Origin: Pseudomonas arsenicoxydans
GTDB taxonomy: Bacteria; Pseudomonadota; Gammaproteobacteria; Pseudomonadales; Pseudomonadaceae
Direction of reading: 5' to 3'
Length of the DNA stretch: 64,000 nucleotides
Assembly (NCBI RefSeq): GCF_006438915.1
Contig: NZ_RCZE01000003.1
Span: 129,070 to 193,069, forward strand
Position 1 is the first letter of the stretch. Every line of letters starts with the position of its first letter. Shown piece by piece: positions 1 through 8,738 of the stretch. The notes under the pieces were generated by a model. The model was given only the letters and a program-made list of their open reading frames with translations, did not search any database and was not told the DNA's origin. The position numbers were made by a program, and so were the translations under genes.

Positions 1-1
1 T

Positions 2-2050
2 AAGCGCTGGAATCGTGGGGTAAACGCAGCGTTCGTCGACTACAACGTCAATGCATACCAGGCCACCAGCCACGGCAACCAGAACAATACCGCCTACGCC
101 AACATTAACGTGGGCGTCAATGTCGGCGATTGGCGTTTGCGCCAGCGGTCGACACTGAATTGGAACAAAAAAACCGGCGGTAACTTCCAGACCTTCACCC
201 GTTATGCGCACCGGGACATCGACACCCTCCGCTCGCAGGTGACACTGGGCGACTCCTTTACCGATGGTGAACTGTTCGACACGGTGGCAACCCGGGGCCT
301 GCGCCTGGCCACCGATGATCGCATGCTGCCGGACTCCCAGCGTGGCTATGCACCCGTCATCCGGGGTACTGCTTCAACCAACGCCCTCATCACCATTCGC
401 CAGAACGGTTTCATCATTCAGGAGACTACCGTTGCGCCCGGTGCCTTCACGATTACCGACCTCAACCCCACCAGCGGCGCCGTTAACCTTGATGTCACCG
501 TGAAGGAAGCCGACGGCCAGGAAAAACACTTCACCGTGCCGCTTTCGTCCGTCAGTCGCTCCCTGCGCGAAGGCAGTTCTCGCTACACGGCGACCGTCGG
601 CCAGGCTCGCGAACTGCCTTATGGCAGTAAGCCGCTGATCGTGCAGGGCACTTACCAGCGTGGCCTGAGTAACCTCATCACCAGCTATACCGGCTTCTCC
701 GCCGCCGAGGGTTACAACACGGCCATCCTCGGCGGCGTACTAAACAGCCAATACGGCGCATTCGGTACCGACATCACTACCTCGCAAACCGAACTGGAAG
801 GCACGACCTTCGCCGGCCAGTCGGCGCGTGTAACGTACAACAAGATTCTGCAAAGCACCGGCACCCATTTGACCGTGGCCGCTTACCGTCACTCCGACAC
901 GGGCTACTTTGGCATTACCGAGGCGCTCAATGCCCAAGACCAATTAAAAGAGTTCGGCGATAACCAAGGCAGTGTTGACTCGATCCGTCACATGCGCGGC
1001 AGGGTACAGCTGAACATCAGCCAGAACCTGGGCAGCCATTCGCACCTTTACCTCAACAGTTCGGTACAGAGCTACTGGAACAGTTCAGGCACCGACAAGC
1101 AGTACCAGGCTGGCTTCAGTCAATCGTTGAACTGGGGCAGTGTCGGCGTGAGCGCCTCGAGCACCCAGGACATGTTCGGTAACGACACTACCGAATATAT
1201 GGTCAACGTGTCCGTTCCCCTGGGGCCCTCAAGTTCCCGCAATCGGCCTTACCTGACTGCCAGCGCCACCTCCAGAACCGATGGCAGTGAGAACCTGCAA
1301 ACCACCCTCAGCGGAAGCCGTGGTGAAGACCAGGCACTGAGCTACGGCATCACCACCAGCAACAACCGCCCCGGCAATGGCGACAACACGACTAACGTCA
1401 GCGGTAACACCCAGTTCCATACGTCCGCGGCCAACCTCAGCGCCTCACTCAGCAAGGGTACCGATTTCCAGCAGACCTCCATGGGCGCGAGCGGTTCGAT
1501 CGTCGTGCACCCGGCCGGCATCACCTTTGGTCAGCCATTGGGCGATTCCATTGCCATCGTCGTTGCTCCAGATGCCGCCGGTGCAAAGCTCACCAATGCG
1601 ACAGGGGTAAAACTCGACCGTCACGGTCAGGCTGTAGTGCCTTACCTGAACCCATACCGAGTGAACAACCTGGAGCTTGACCCGAAAGGCATCGGTGACG
1701 ATGTCGAATTGCAAAATACCAGCCAGGAAGTCGTGCCACGTAGCGGCTCAATCATCATGGCCAAATTCAACACCGTTTCAGGTCGTGCATTGCTGATCAA
1801 CGCCCGCCAGGCCGATGGCAAGCCATTGCCTTTCGGTGCCGGTGTCTACGATGAAAAAGGACAGGAAGTGGGCGCGGTAGGCCAGGGCGGGCAAATCTTT
1901 GCCCGGCTCGCCGGTGATCAAGGCACTTTGCGTATCAGCTCCAACAGCAAGGAACTCAGCCAGTGCAACATGCCCTACCGGTTAAAGCCGCGCGAAAAAG
2001 GAGAAGCCTCATCACGGCTGCAAACGATAAAACTAACTTGCAAAGATTAA
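2..2050 (+). CDS. Fimbrial outer-membrane usher, C-terminal part (5' end outside window)
   Basis: Reading frame 2 is open from the first base to the stop at 2050, giving about 682 residues of a protein whose family is normally 800-850 residues, so only the N-terminus is missing. The visible part covers usher beta-barrel strands (repeated aromatic/Asn/Ser-rich strands), the segment YAPVIRGTA with the following ITIRQNGF typical of the plug/middle domain, and a C-terminal domain with RALLINARQADG and PFGAGVYDE, ending in a Cys-containing tail. Ushers form the outer-membrane pore that receives chaperone-subunit complexes and extrudes the fimbria. It is followed 65 bp later by the adhesin, as in chaperone-usher operons. 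Confidence 0.93.
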   Translation, partial: KRWNRGVNAAFVDYNVNAYQATSHGNQNNTAYANINVGVNVGDWRLRQRSTLNWNKKTGGNFQTFTRYAHRDIDTLRSQVTLGDSFTDGELFDTVATRGLRLATDDRMLPDSQRGYAPVIRGTASTNALITIRQNGFIIQETTVAPGAFTITDLNPTSGAVNLDVTVKEADGQEKHFTVPLSSVSRSLREGSSRYTATVGQARELPYGSKPLIVQGTYQRGLSNLITSYTGFSAAEGYNTAILGGVLNSQYGAFGTDITTSQTELEGTTFAGQSARVTYNKILQSTGTHLTVAAYRHSDTGYFGITEALNAQDQLKEFGDNQGSVDSIRHMRGRVQLNISQNLGSHSHLYLNSSVQSYWNSSGTDKQYQAGFSQSLNWGSVGVSASSTQDMFGNDTTEYMVNVSVPLGPSSSRNRPYLTASATSRTDGSENLQTTLSGSRGEDQALSYGITTSNNRPGNGDNTTNVSGNTQFHTSAANLSASLSKGTDFQQTSMGASGSIVVHPAGITFGQPLGDSIAIVVAPDAAGAKLTNATGVKLDRHGQAVVPYLNPYRVNNLELDPKGIGDDVELQNTSQEVVPRSGSIIMAKFNTVSGRALLINARQADGKPLPFGAGVYDEKGQEVGAVGQGGQIFARLAGDQGTLRISSNSKELSQCNMPYRLKPREKGEASSRLQTIKLTCKD

Positions 2051-2115
2051 GTGCTGCACTTTGAAACTCCCCAAACGGCCTTCCATTTGGCTCGACTTTC
2101 CAGAGACTCATAGAG

Positions 2116-3147
2116 ATGAACACAGCTAACTTACCCCGCCATTCAAGATCCTGTAAGGCCAGTCGTGCCTTGTGGCTATTGATATTGGCGGCATTTCTGT
2201 TCAGCCCATTCAGCATGGCATGGGCAAACGATCTGAATTGCTCTCACATCGGATCCAATAGAAATATTCCTTTTCCCAGCACGCTCTCGCCACCTCGTGA
2301 CCAGCCCGTAGGTTCGCTGCTCACTCCGTGGGTCAGCATTGATGGCTCGATTCAGTGCAGAGGCATTAGAAGGTATAAAATTGTAAATTTCCCGGATAGA
2401 AGGGCTGTGCTAACGAATGTCACCGTTTCATCGCCACCCTTCTCCCCCAACAACTCCGTTAGCGTCTACGCCACCAATATTCCTGGAGTCGGTATTAGCT
2501 ATGACGCACAAACGCCGTCCAATACGCTGTCGGAGAATACTGATACGGGCCTCCACAATTACTCAGTCGCCATGGCCTTGGTCAAGACCGGCCCTATCGG
2601 CACAGGCACCCTGGCCATCTCGCAGATAGCTATCGAAATCCGAGTGAACCCTGTTTCGGGACGCCCCACCCGTGGCCCCCACTTTGCAATATTCAGTAAT
2701 CAGGGCGGCACAACTATCACCGGCACGACCTGCTCTACTGTGACGCCTTTTATCAATGTGCCCCTTCCTGCCGTGAGATCCGCGCAACTGCCCAGCATTG
2801 GCGCTACAGCAGGAACTACCCCGTTCGCGATAGTGCTCAATTGCGCTCAGCCATCAAATGTCTTCATGACCCTCACCGACGCAAGCAACGCTGGCAATAC
2901 CTCCACAACCTTGGGAATCAACGCCTCTTCCACCGCCCACGGCGTCGCGCTGCAAATATTTCACGGCGGCCAGCGAATCGGCTTTGGCCCAGACTCGTCT
3001 ATGCGAGGGAATACCAACCAAATACAAGTCAGTGCCAACCAAACAGGCACGATTAGCATCCCGATGACCGCCAATTACGTCAGAACCGGCGCGATCACCG
3101 CCGGCAGCCTGGAAAGTAGCGCCACTTTCACCCTTTCGTACCAGTGA
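2116..3147 (+). CDS. Fimbrial tip adhesin / fimbrial subunit, exported
   Basis: 343 residues. The first 37 form a Sec signal peptide (basic start, hydrophobic LLILAAFLF, cleavage likely after SMAWA). The N-terminal half is a lectin-like region without a motif I can name. From about residue 195 the sequence looks like a pilin domain: paired cysteines (TTCSTV and LNCAQ), and a C-terminal beta-strand ending TFTLSYQ with the penultimate Tyr recognised by periplasmic chaperones. A two-domain subunit encoded last after the usher fits a tip adhesin of a Cup/FimH-like fimbria. Ligand specificity cannot be read from sequence. Confidence 0.85.
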   Translation: MNTANLPRHSRSCKASRALWLLILAAFLFSPFSMAWANDLNCSHIGSNRNIPFPSTLSPPRDQPVGSLLTPWVSIDGSIQCRGIRRYKIVNFPDRRAVLTNVTVSSPPFSPNNSVSVYATNIPGVGISYDAQTPSNTLSENTDTGLHNYSVAMALVKTGPIGTGTLAISQIAIEIRVNPVSGRPTRGPHFAIFSNQGGTTITGTTCSTVTPFINVPLPAVRSAQLPSIGATAGTTPFAIVLNCAQPSNVFMTLTDASNAGNTSTTLGINASSTAHGVALQIFHGGQRIGFGPDSSMRGNTNQIQVSANQTGTISIPMTANYVRTGAITAGSLESSATFTLSYQ

Positions 3148-3250
3148 AGTAAACCAGGGCGCCTCGCCCTACTGATTTGAGACAATTCTTATAGTAAGCA
3201 GAGGGCTATCACTCAAAAATGACGGTCCTTATCTCTATTCGAGCAGAGAC

Positions 3251-4468
3251 ATGCCAACACCCCCGTTACGCATTCTGGTACTAGAGAACCATTGTTTACA
3301 GCGCTCAGTCGCAGTGAGCAGGTTGCAGCAGCTAGGTTGCGAAGAGGTCTTCTGTGCGGCAGACGGGCGCGGCGCGCTAGAAGTTCTAAGGCGCGAGGGA
3401 TCTGTGGACGTAGCACTCTGTGACCTGCACACGGCCAATATGGACGGCCTGAATTTTCTTCAAGAGATTGCGCGGTCTGGCAAGGTAAATGCCGTCATTC
3501 TGACTAGCACTCTTGACCCCGCTGTTAAGCGAACAATCCGGCAACTAGTCACGCTCATGGGGTTGCAGGTGTTGGCGGACATTAGCAAGCCATTGAGCTC
3601 CGAGTTACTGAAATCGATACTTTTTCAACACATGAAGAACCGCAACGCGGAACTGCCCCTGCTGACGTCAGAACCAGTGATTACCCAGCAAGACGTGCAC
3701 AAGGCCTTGGAAAACCAAGAATTCGAGGCGTATTTCCAGCCTAAATTCGATTTGAACAGCGGTGCAATCCAGAGTGCAGAAGTGCTCGCTCGCTGGATTC
3801 ATCCGACCCTTGGCGCCCTGTCGCCAGCAATCTTCCTGCCGACAATTAAGCATCTTGGGCTCATTGACCGTCTTTTAGATGCCCTCCTACATCAAGGGCT
3901 GGCGTTGCAACACAAGGCGCATGAGCAGGGATATTCACTGAATGTCGCCTTCAATCTGGAAGCCTCACAATTGGCTGATCGTGATTTCTGGGCTCGGATC
4001 AAGGCGTTGCTGGCGACTCAAAAAGCCCATGGCTCAGGCCTGACATTCGAATTGACCGAACGCAGCACGCTTGAAATGTCCTCTACGACGCTTGAGAACC
4101 TGGTACGCCTGCGCATGCTCGGATGCCGATTATCCATAGACGACTTCGGTTCCGGCTACTCGTCGTTACAGCGCCTTTATCAGTTGCCGTTCAACGAAAT
4201 CAAGCTGGACAGTGAGTTTGTACGCGCACTCAAGGATGAACCACATCGTCAGGCTGCCATCACCAGCACACTGACGTTGGGAAAGGCATTGGGTATGTCA
4301 GTAGTGATCGAAGGAGTGGAAACAGAAGAGCAACGTCAGATGCTTATTGAACTGGGATGCAGCATGGGTCAGGGCTATTTATGTGCTCGCCCCATGCCTG
4401 CGTACGATTTTTTGGCCTTGCTCCGCAAGAAAAAGCAGGAATGCAGCCATCTATCGTTTGCTCTCTGA
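3251..4468 (+). CDS. rocR: RocR-like response regulator with EAL phosphodiesterase domain
   Basis: 405 residues: receiver domain (about 6-125) followed by an EAL domain (about 155-400), the same architecture and length as RocR of P. aeruginosa, which hydrolyses c-di-GMP and controls cup fimbriae. The phospho-acceptor is D58 (CDLHTANMDG). EAL catalytic residues are present: EVL in place of EAL, Asn in FNLEAS, Glu in ELTERS, DDFG, IKLD, EGVE and GQGYL. In the receiver the usual acidic pair reads E12-N13 (VLENH), which may weaken metal binding and phosphorylation. It starts 103 bp after the adhesin, so it probably belongs to the fimbrial locus and tunes it through c-di-GMP. Confidence 0.88.
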   Translation: MPTPPLRILVLENHCLQRSVAVSRLQQLGCEEVFCAADGRGALEVLRREGSVDVALCDLHTANMDGLNFLQEIARSGKVNAVILTSTLDPAVKRTIRQLVTLMGLQVLADISKPLSSELLKSILFQHMKNRNAELPLLTSEPVITQQDVHKALENQEFEAYFQPKFDLNSGAIQSAEVLARWIHPTLGALSPAIFLPTIKHLGLIDRLLDALLHQGLALQHKAHEQGYSLNVAFNLEASQLADRDFWARIKALLATQKAHGSGLTFELTERSTLEMSSTTLENLVRLRMLGCRLSIDDFGSGYSSLQRLYQLPFNEIKLDSEFVRALKDEPHRQAAITSTLTLGKALGMSVVIEGVETEEQRQMLIELGCSMGQGYLCARPMPAYDFLALLRKKKQECSHLSFAL

Positions 4469-4670
4469 AGTGCTTGCCACAGGGAAAGGGGAAGTGACTC
4501 AGGTCAGTCAATTTGCTGCGTCATAGGGAAGGCCAAGTGTACGGCGATGACGCTCATACCGGGGCTTGACTTAAGCGACCCGATGCATAAAAAAGCCACT
4601 TTAACCAGTTAGATCGGCCTAATGTTGTGCAAAGTGGTGCAGAGCAGGCATATCTTCTTCAGGACATACA

Positions 4671-6080
4671 ATGAGAAAAATATCGTTAACCTCGGTTCTC
4701 TTCATATTATCCATCCTGCTGTTCCATGACATAGCTCAAGCTACCGTTTTGTCGAACAAACCCGCAGGCTGCGTGATCAGCTCGCAAGACCGAATTTTGT
4801 TGGTACAAGGCGGCCCAGGTAACAAATGGTCTCTACCAGCTGGCTATGCAGAAGAAGGCGAAACCCCGGAACAAACCGCGCAACGAGAAACGCTCGAAGA
4901 AACGGGATTAAAGGTGAATATCGTTGGACCGATCGACATAGGGGAGCAGAAAATTCAGCTGTTCATATGCAGGACCGAACAGCCACTCCAAGTTTCTGCC
5001 AATAGAGTCAACATACTAAATGCCCCACACCTCGGGCGAGAAACAATCCAGGCTGGTCTTTTTCATGCAACGGAAATTGAAGCACTAAAGCTTAGATTCC
5101 CTGAACAAGTTCGCAGATTACTCGAATTCAGCGATGCCTGGCAGAACAGTTTAACGGAGGAAGTCGATTATTTTTCCGATGGATTGCCACACGTCCAAGC
5201 GCTTGAGCTTATATGGATGAATAAACTAGCGACGAAGACGTCCGAGTGGGGAGTATTCTTTCGAGCTGGAAACTTCCTTGGCGAAACGTGGTTCTATGTA
5301 TTATGTCTACCCCTCATAGTCTGTTTGTTCGGCTGGCGCTACCTGCACCGGATGCTGCTAGGCTTAATGCTGGTGACACTATTGACCCAGATTCTCAAAC
5401 CAATGGTGGCCATGGCCAGACCCTTCAACTACTTACCACATCTGAGCCTGGATGGCGCTTCTGGATTTGGTATGCCCAGCGGGCACGCATTCAGCGCAAT
5501 GTTTTTTTTCGGCGCACTGGCCTTATGGTCTACATCGCGAATTCCATTGAGATATGGTGCGCTTATCGCACTAACGTTAGCTCTATGGACGGCTGCGGCA
5601 AGAGTCTGGTTGGGGGTCCACTTTGCTTCAGATGTACTCGCGGGGATTGGCTTGGGTTTTGCGCTTTTATATCTTGAACGTCTGCAGAGTAAATATGAAC
5701 GGTCGACAGGGGGACAAATCGCCGTTCAACCTTCTACATGGTTTAGCCTGGGTGCTCTGAGTTTAATATTTGGCTTTATATTCAGCCAAGAAAGCCTTCT
5801 ACTCCCTTTTGCTATAGCAATCGGTTATGGGTTAGCGGGCAGTCATTCGACGACTGGGAAGGCTACTGCAGCAACGTCTCTCTGGATGTTGATTGGTATG
5901 TCAGGGCTAGTGTTGATAAAGGGCTATCTGACCAACAAGTTAAGCGTCTTCTGGCAGATTGCGGCAAAGGATGCCGTTATTTATTTATTGTTGGGATACT
6001 GGCTACGGGCGGGAGCTTATCGCACCTTTCAAAGAATGTTTAAGTCTCGATTGCCAATCCTGCCGAAGAATAATGTGTAG
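4671..6080 (+). CDS. NUDIX hydrolase - PAP2 phosphatase fusion, membrane protein
   Basis: 469 residues. Residues 1-25 look like a signal peptide or anchor. Residues 30-150 are a NUDIX domain with an intact box: G58, E64, R72-E73, E76-E77 and G79 at the canonical spacing. Residues 170-460 are a polytopic PAP2 acid phosphatase domain with all three motifs: K243..R250-P251, PSGH 269-272, and R311..H317..D321. NUDIX enzymes cleave nucleoside-diphosphate-linked compounds and PAP2 enzymes remove phosphate from lipid or soluble phosphates, so the fusion could act stepwise on one substrate at the membrane; the substrate is unknown. The gene is more AT-rich than its neighbours. The next gene begins 9 bp after its stop, indicating one transcript. 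Confidence 0.85.
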   Translation: MRKISLTSVLFILSILLFHDIAQATVLSNKPAGCVISSQDRILLVQGGPGNKWSLPAGYAEEGETPEQTAQRETLEETGLKVNIVGPIDIGEQKIQLFICRTEQPLQVSANRVNILNAPHLGRETIQAGLFHATEIEALKLRFPEQVRRLLEFSDAWQNSLTEEVDYFSDGLPHVQALELIWMNKLATKTSEWGVFFRAGNFLGETWFYVLCLPLIVCLFGWRYLHRMLLGLMLVTLLTQILKPMVAMARPFNYLPHLSLDGASGFGMPSGHAFSAMFFFGALALWSTSRIPLRYGALIALTLALWTAAARVWLGVHFASDVLAGIGLGFALLYLERLQSKYERSTGGQIAVQPSTWFSLGALSLIFGFIFSQESLLLPFAIAIGYGLAGSHSTTGKATAATSLWMLIGMSGLVLIKGYLTNKLSVFWQIAAKDAVIYLLLGYWLRAGAYRTFQRMFKSRLPILPKNNV

Positions 6081-6089
6081 AGGTCTAAT

Positions 6090-7073
6090 ATGCTGAAAAA
6101 CTCCGGATCGAATGCAGGCAAAGGCCCCATGCCCAACGTCCCGTCTCCTGCAAGCCCCAACACGCCGCCCGCGGGTCAAAAACGCAGGAGCAGCAAGGTT
6201 TTTCCCCCGATCGAAAGCTCCCAGGCGTCTTCACCAAGCACATTGGTACCGTCCCCTCGAGCAGCGCCCGCCATCGCCCCAAAACCTGTGCCGTTTTCAG
6301 TCCCCAGGACCTGCTCCGCGTGCGGAACATATCACCAAGGCCCTTGCACGACTCCTCGACCCAGTGAAGCATCTTCTTCGCAAAAACCGGCTTCGGCACT
6401 GGAATTGTATGAACGGCACCAGGCGAACTATCAGCCACAGGACCGGACTCAGCCGTTCGAAATCATGCATTCGGTCACGGATGACAACCTGAAATTCAGC
6501 AACAAGAAGGCGACCGACGCCGAGCTTTTAAAAGTTGCGGACAAGAAGTTCACCCTCCGCCACTACACCACGTCAAAAGACGGCCCCCCACCGTTCAACA
6601 CTATTTCTTCGAACTTTGAACTGGTGTACCGCAAAATTAAAACTTTGCAAAGAACCCAGGGCAGCAACACCAACCAGGATGATTGGGTGCGCCTGGGCAA
6701 TACGGCGTTTACCTTCTTTCTCTTGGCAATCGATGGCGAGGTAGCGAACCGAAAGTTCCTTGCAGGTGCAACGCATTACGCGGAAATTGATCCGGACAAC
6801 CAGGAACAAATGACGGCCGCGGGTCTGGAAAATGCGGAGTTTTTCGCCTCCCCAGACTTGCTGCACACCAAGGATCTGTCGAGTGCCAAAGCTATTAAAG
6901 GCCCATTGAAAGACCTCAAGGCGCTGATGCTCGCAAGCTCCGGACTCAAGCCCATCAGCTTGGGTCGTACACCTGCTCAAGGCCTGCTCAAAGCTATCGA
7001 CGATCAGTTCTCTGGTACTTTGGAATTGAAACTGCCGGGCTCGGTAATCGTTGCTCAATGGCACAGGATTTAG
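6090..7073 (+). CDS. Unrecognised proline-rich protein, possibly ART-like
   Basis: 327 residues, not recognised. Start ATG at 6090 has AGAGG a few bases upstream. Residues 1-110 are disordered and rich in Pro, Ser and Ala, and contain a compact Cys/His cluster (CSACGTYHQGPC) that could bind zinc. Residues 120-327 look folded: FTLRHYTT followed by FNTISSNFELV and, later, LGNTAFTFFLLA. That order (an HYT strand, then a short helix start, then FxFF) loosely resembles ADP-ribosyltransferase-type toxin or effector folds; this is inference only. There is no signal peptide or membrane segment. Encoded 9 bp after the NUDIX-PAP2 gene, so probably co-expressed. Confidence 0.6.
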   Translation: MLKNSGSNAGKGPMPNVPSPASPNTPPAGQKRRSSKVFPPIESSQASSPSTLVPSPRAAPAIAPKPVPFSVPRTCSACGTYHQGPCTTPRPSEASSSQKPASALELYERHQANYQPQDRTQPFEIMHSVTDDNLKFSNKKATDAELLKVADKKFTLRHYTTSKDGPPPFNTISSNFELVYRKIKTLQRTQGSNTNQDDWVRLGNTAFTFFLLAIDGEVANRKFLAGATHYAEIDPDNQEQMTAAGLENAEFFASPDLLHTKDLSSAKAIKGPLKDLKALMLASSGLKPISLGRTPAQGLLKAIDDQFSGTLELKLPGSVIVAQWHRI

Positions 7074-7470
7074 AGGGAAATCAACGCCAAGGAAACGTTC
7101 TGACAATACCCTGCCGCTCAAAAAACGCCAACGGGTGTTGTATGGGGGGCGCTTGAACGGAAATGTTTCCTCGTTGGTACGGGCTATGCTCAAGCGCCTA
7201 TCGAGAGCCATGTTGTTCTAACCGCTTGCACCCGCACGTCAGAATCTCCTTCGTGGCCTGTAGGTACATTCTCCGGCTGGGGTCCGCTGCAATATAAGGC
7301 CGCGCTGAACAAAGCGTAGTAACCGCCCCCCTTCAAAGTCAGCCGCCACCATCAACGCCCCCCTCCAGTGGCAGAAAACGAGTATCTCCCCCTTAAAGGT
7401 CAGCCGCTATAGCGGCAAAGGACAGGTAGTGGCCACAGAAAAGCCGATGCGGCTTTGAAGTGAATTAGCG
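7074..7470. other. Gene-free stretch with IS-end-like repeats
   Basis: No credible coding sequence. Frames are short and interrupted. The only structure I can point to is the set of C-rich repeats annotated separately at about 7325-7409. It lies between the unknown proline-rich gene and an orphan membrane protein fragment, and looks like decayed accessory DNA. Confidence 0.5.
7325..7409. repeat. Short direct repeats resembling an IS21-family end
   Basis: Two copies of a 21-base unit of the form CCCCCTT(C/A)AA(A/G)GTCAGCCGC occur about 62 bases apart, with a third weaker copy (CCCCCTCCAGTGGCAG) between them. Multiple spaced repeats of this kind are typical of the terminal regions of IS21-family elements. 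No istA or istB gene is present nearby, so this would be a relic end only. Confidence 0.4.
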
Positions 7471-7824
7471 TCACTCTGCCGTACGGCCGATCTCCTCCCG
7501 TGTGGGCATGCTCCAGTCCGAGGCTCTTCTTTCATAGATTGAGTCTTCGTGCTTAAGACCGTCGTAGCTGAACACCAATAGGTAAAACGCAAACGCTGTT
7601 GCAGCCAAGAGCACTCTGCCTATGGGATTCGCGTCTTTAGATAGACCGCCAGGCCAAATGGCGACCCAACCTCCTCTAAGGTAGGCAAATACTGCTTGCG
7701 TGAACCATGCATGCAACGCCAGAGCCTCCCAGAAATGGCCCCAATCACCTGTGAAACGAACAAAAGCGTTTCCCGTTGTTTGATGCCGGATCTGGCGAGG
7801 GCTGGGATCCGCAAGACGAAACAC
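7471..7824 (-). pseudogene. Orphan membrane protein fragment
   Basis: The minus-strand frame gives 117 residues from a GTG and is open up to a stop 34 bases further upstream. It reads like a genuine protein: hydrophobic segments around ALALHAWFTQAVFAYL and VLLAATAFAFYLLVF, a hydrophilic link between them, and a charged tail (DSIYERRASDW). There is no ribosome binding site or normal N-terminus, so I read it as the 3' part of a truncated integral membrane protein gene in the decayed segment near tRNA-Pro. Function unknown. Confidence 0.4.
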
Positions 7825-8144
7825 ATATCGGCCCTGACTGTCGGACGCGGGACTACCTCAATGCCGCGAAAGAAGATGCCGATTCGTGCAGCAAACGGTC
7901 GGACTGCGGATCAAGCGGAACCGGCTTTGCACATCTGGGCCAGTGCCGAATCTCACGCACTGATTGTCCATGAATCCGAGGCATGCAAAGCCCTGGGTGA
8001 AATCGGAGTGGTAGGCGCACTCGCTGCGGACCAGAGCCCGGATGGATATTCAGTTGTGCTCTGCAACACTCTGCAGGCGCAATGATCCCTATCACCGGCC
8101 TCGCCTACATGACCCGGCTCATTTACACGGGGTCACGATGGGGC
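7825..8144. other. Unassigned stretch in decayed segment
   Basis: Several short overlapping frames exist on both strands here, none with a convincing ribosome binding site or recognisable product. The plus-strand frame from 7776 (DETHIGPDCRTRDYL) is polar and protein-like but runs antisense to the better-supported membrane fragment. I make no gene call. Confidence 0.3.
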
Positions 8145-8276
8145 TCACTTACTCCGCTGACTCCATCCGATCAGAATAAACGCGGCTCCCGGAATCCAGA
8201 GCCCAGGGCTTTCAACACTCAAACCGCAGACAAAGAGTGACATTCCCACTACGAACAGCGGCTTTTCTAAATGCAT
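8145..8276 (-). CDS. Small two-segment membrane protein (43 aa)
   Basis: The ATG at 8276 opens a 43-residue frame: MHLEKPLFVVG, then a hydrophobic stretch SLFVCGLSV, a Pro/Gly turn (ESPGLWIPG), a second hydrophobic stretch AAFILIGW, and a basic end SQRSK. This hairpin-like layout with a positive C-terminus is typical of small inner-membrane proteins. The Shine-Dalgarno is weak (TGGAAA just upstream). It lies between the orphan membrane fragment and the excisionase-like remnant, so it may be cargo of the same old mobile element. Confidence 0.5.
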   Translation of the reverse strand: MHLEKPLFVVGMSLFVCGLSVESPGLWIPGAAFILIGWSQRSK

Positions 8277-8322
8277 TTTCCATAATTTCTACCTTTTAAG
8301 AATGACTCCCACTAAACAATAA

Positions 8323-8523
8323 AGCCTGCCGGTCGGCGGTCGGAACCCCGCCCTGCCCCAGGCAATTCGCAATCACATCCGCAACGGGATGGTGCCCGGC
8401 AAGCAAATAGGGAAACTCTGGTACGTTGACTGGACTGCATTCAACCGTTCCGGCGGAAACGACCTGATGGCAATGGTATTGAAAGGAGCTGCAGGAACAA
8501 GAGCGGGTTTTGCGCAGACCTGA
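8323..8523 (+). pseudogene. Excisionase-like remnant beside tRNA-Pro
   Basis: The frame from 8323 to the stop at 8523 reads through AIRNHIRNGMVPGKQIGKLW and then YVDWTAFNRSGGN. This matches the winged-helix DNA-binding part of phage or island excisionases (NGMVPGKxxGxxWYVDW). No start codon or N-terminus is present; a stop precedes it. The frame ends 50 bases from the 3' end of tRNA-Pro, the usual attachment target of tyrosine integrases, but no integrase remains. I interpret it as the scar of an element once integrated in that tRNA. Confidence 0.55.
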
Positions 8524-8525
8524 AA

Positions 8526-8563
8526 CGAAAAAGGGGACCAAGCACCTAAGTGCTTGATCCCCT
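8526..8563 (-). terminator. Terminator of tRNA-Pro
   Basis: On the minus strand, GGGGATCAAGCACTT and GTGCTTGGTCCCC form a long stem with a tiny loop followed by TTTTTCG, 10 bases after the tRNA 3' end. Confidence 0.8.
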
Positions 8564-8572
8564 TATAAAATA

Positions 8573-8649
8573 TGGTCGGGACGGAGTGATTCGAACACTC
8601 GACCCCTAGCACCCCATGCTAGTGCGCTACCGGACTGCGCTACGCCCCG
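8573..8649 (-). tRNA. tRNA-Pro (anticodon GGG)
   Basis: 77 bases with CCA encoded. The acceptor stem CGGGGCG pairs with CGTCCCG, the anticodon stem CTAGC/GCTAG encloses loop ATGGGGT, and the T-loop is TTCGAAT. It sits downstream of the ihfA-merR genes, as in other Pseudomonas, and is the likely insertion site for the remnant on its 3' side. Confidence 0.96.
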
Positions 8650-8738
8650 ACTAGGCGTGAAACTCGTCCATCTTCTCGAAGGACGCTCAAGAATATATCG
8701 CAAGCTTTTGAAAACTGAAAGTATTCAATCGCAGGAAT

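Noticed and set aside
7696..8085. Plus-strand frame of 129 codons (also one of 65 codons from 7776)
   Set aside because: No ribosome binding site, mixed composition, and it runs antisense to the membrane protein fragment. Could hide gene debris but cannot be supported.
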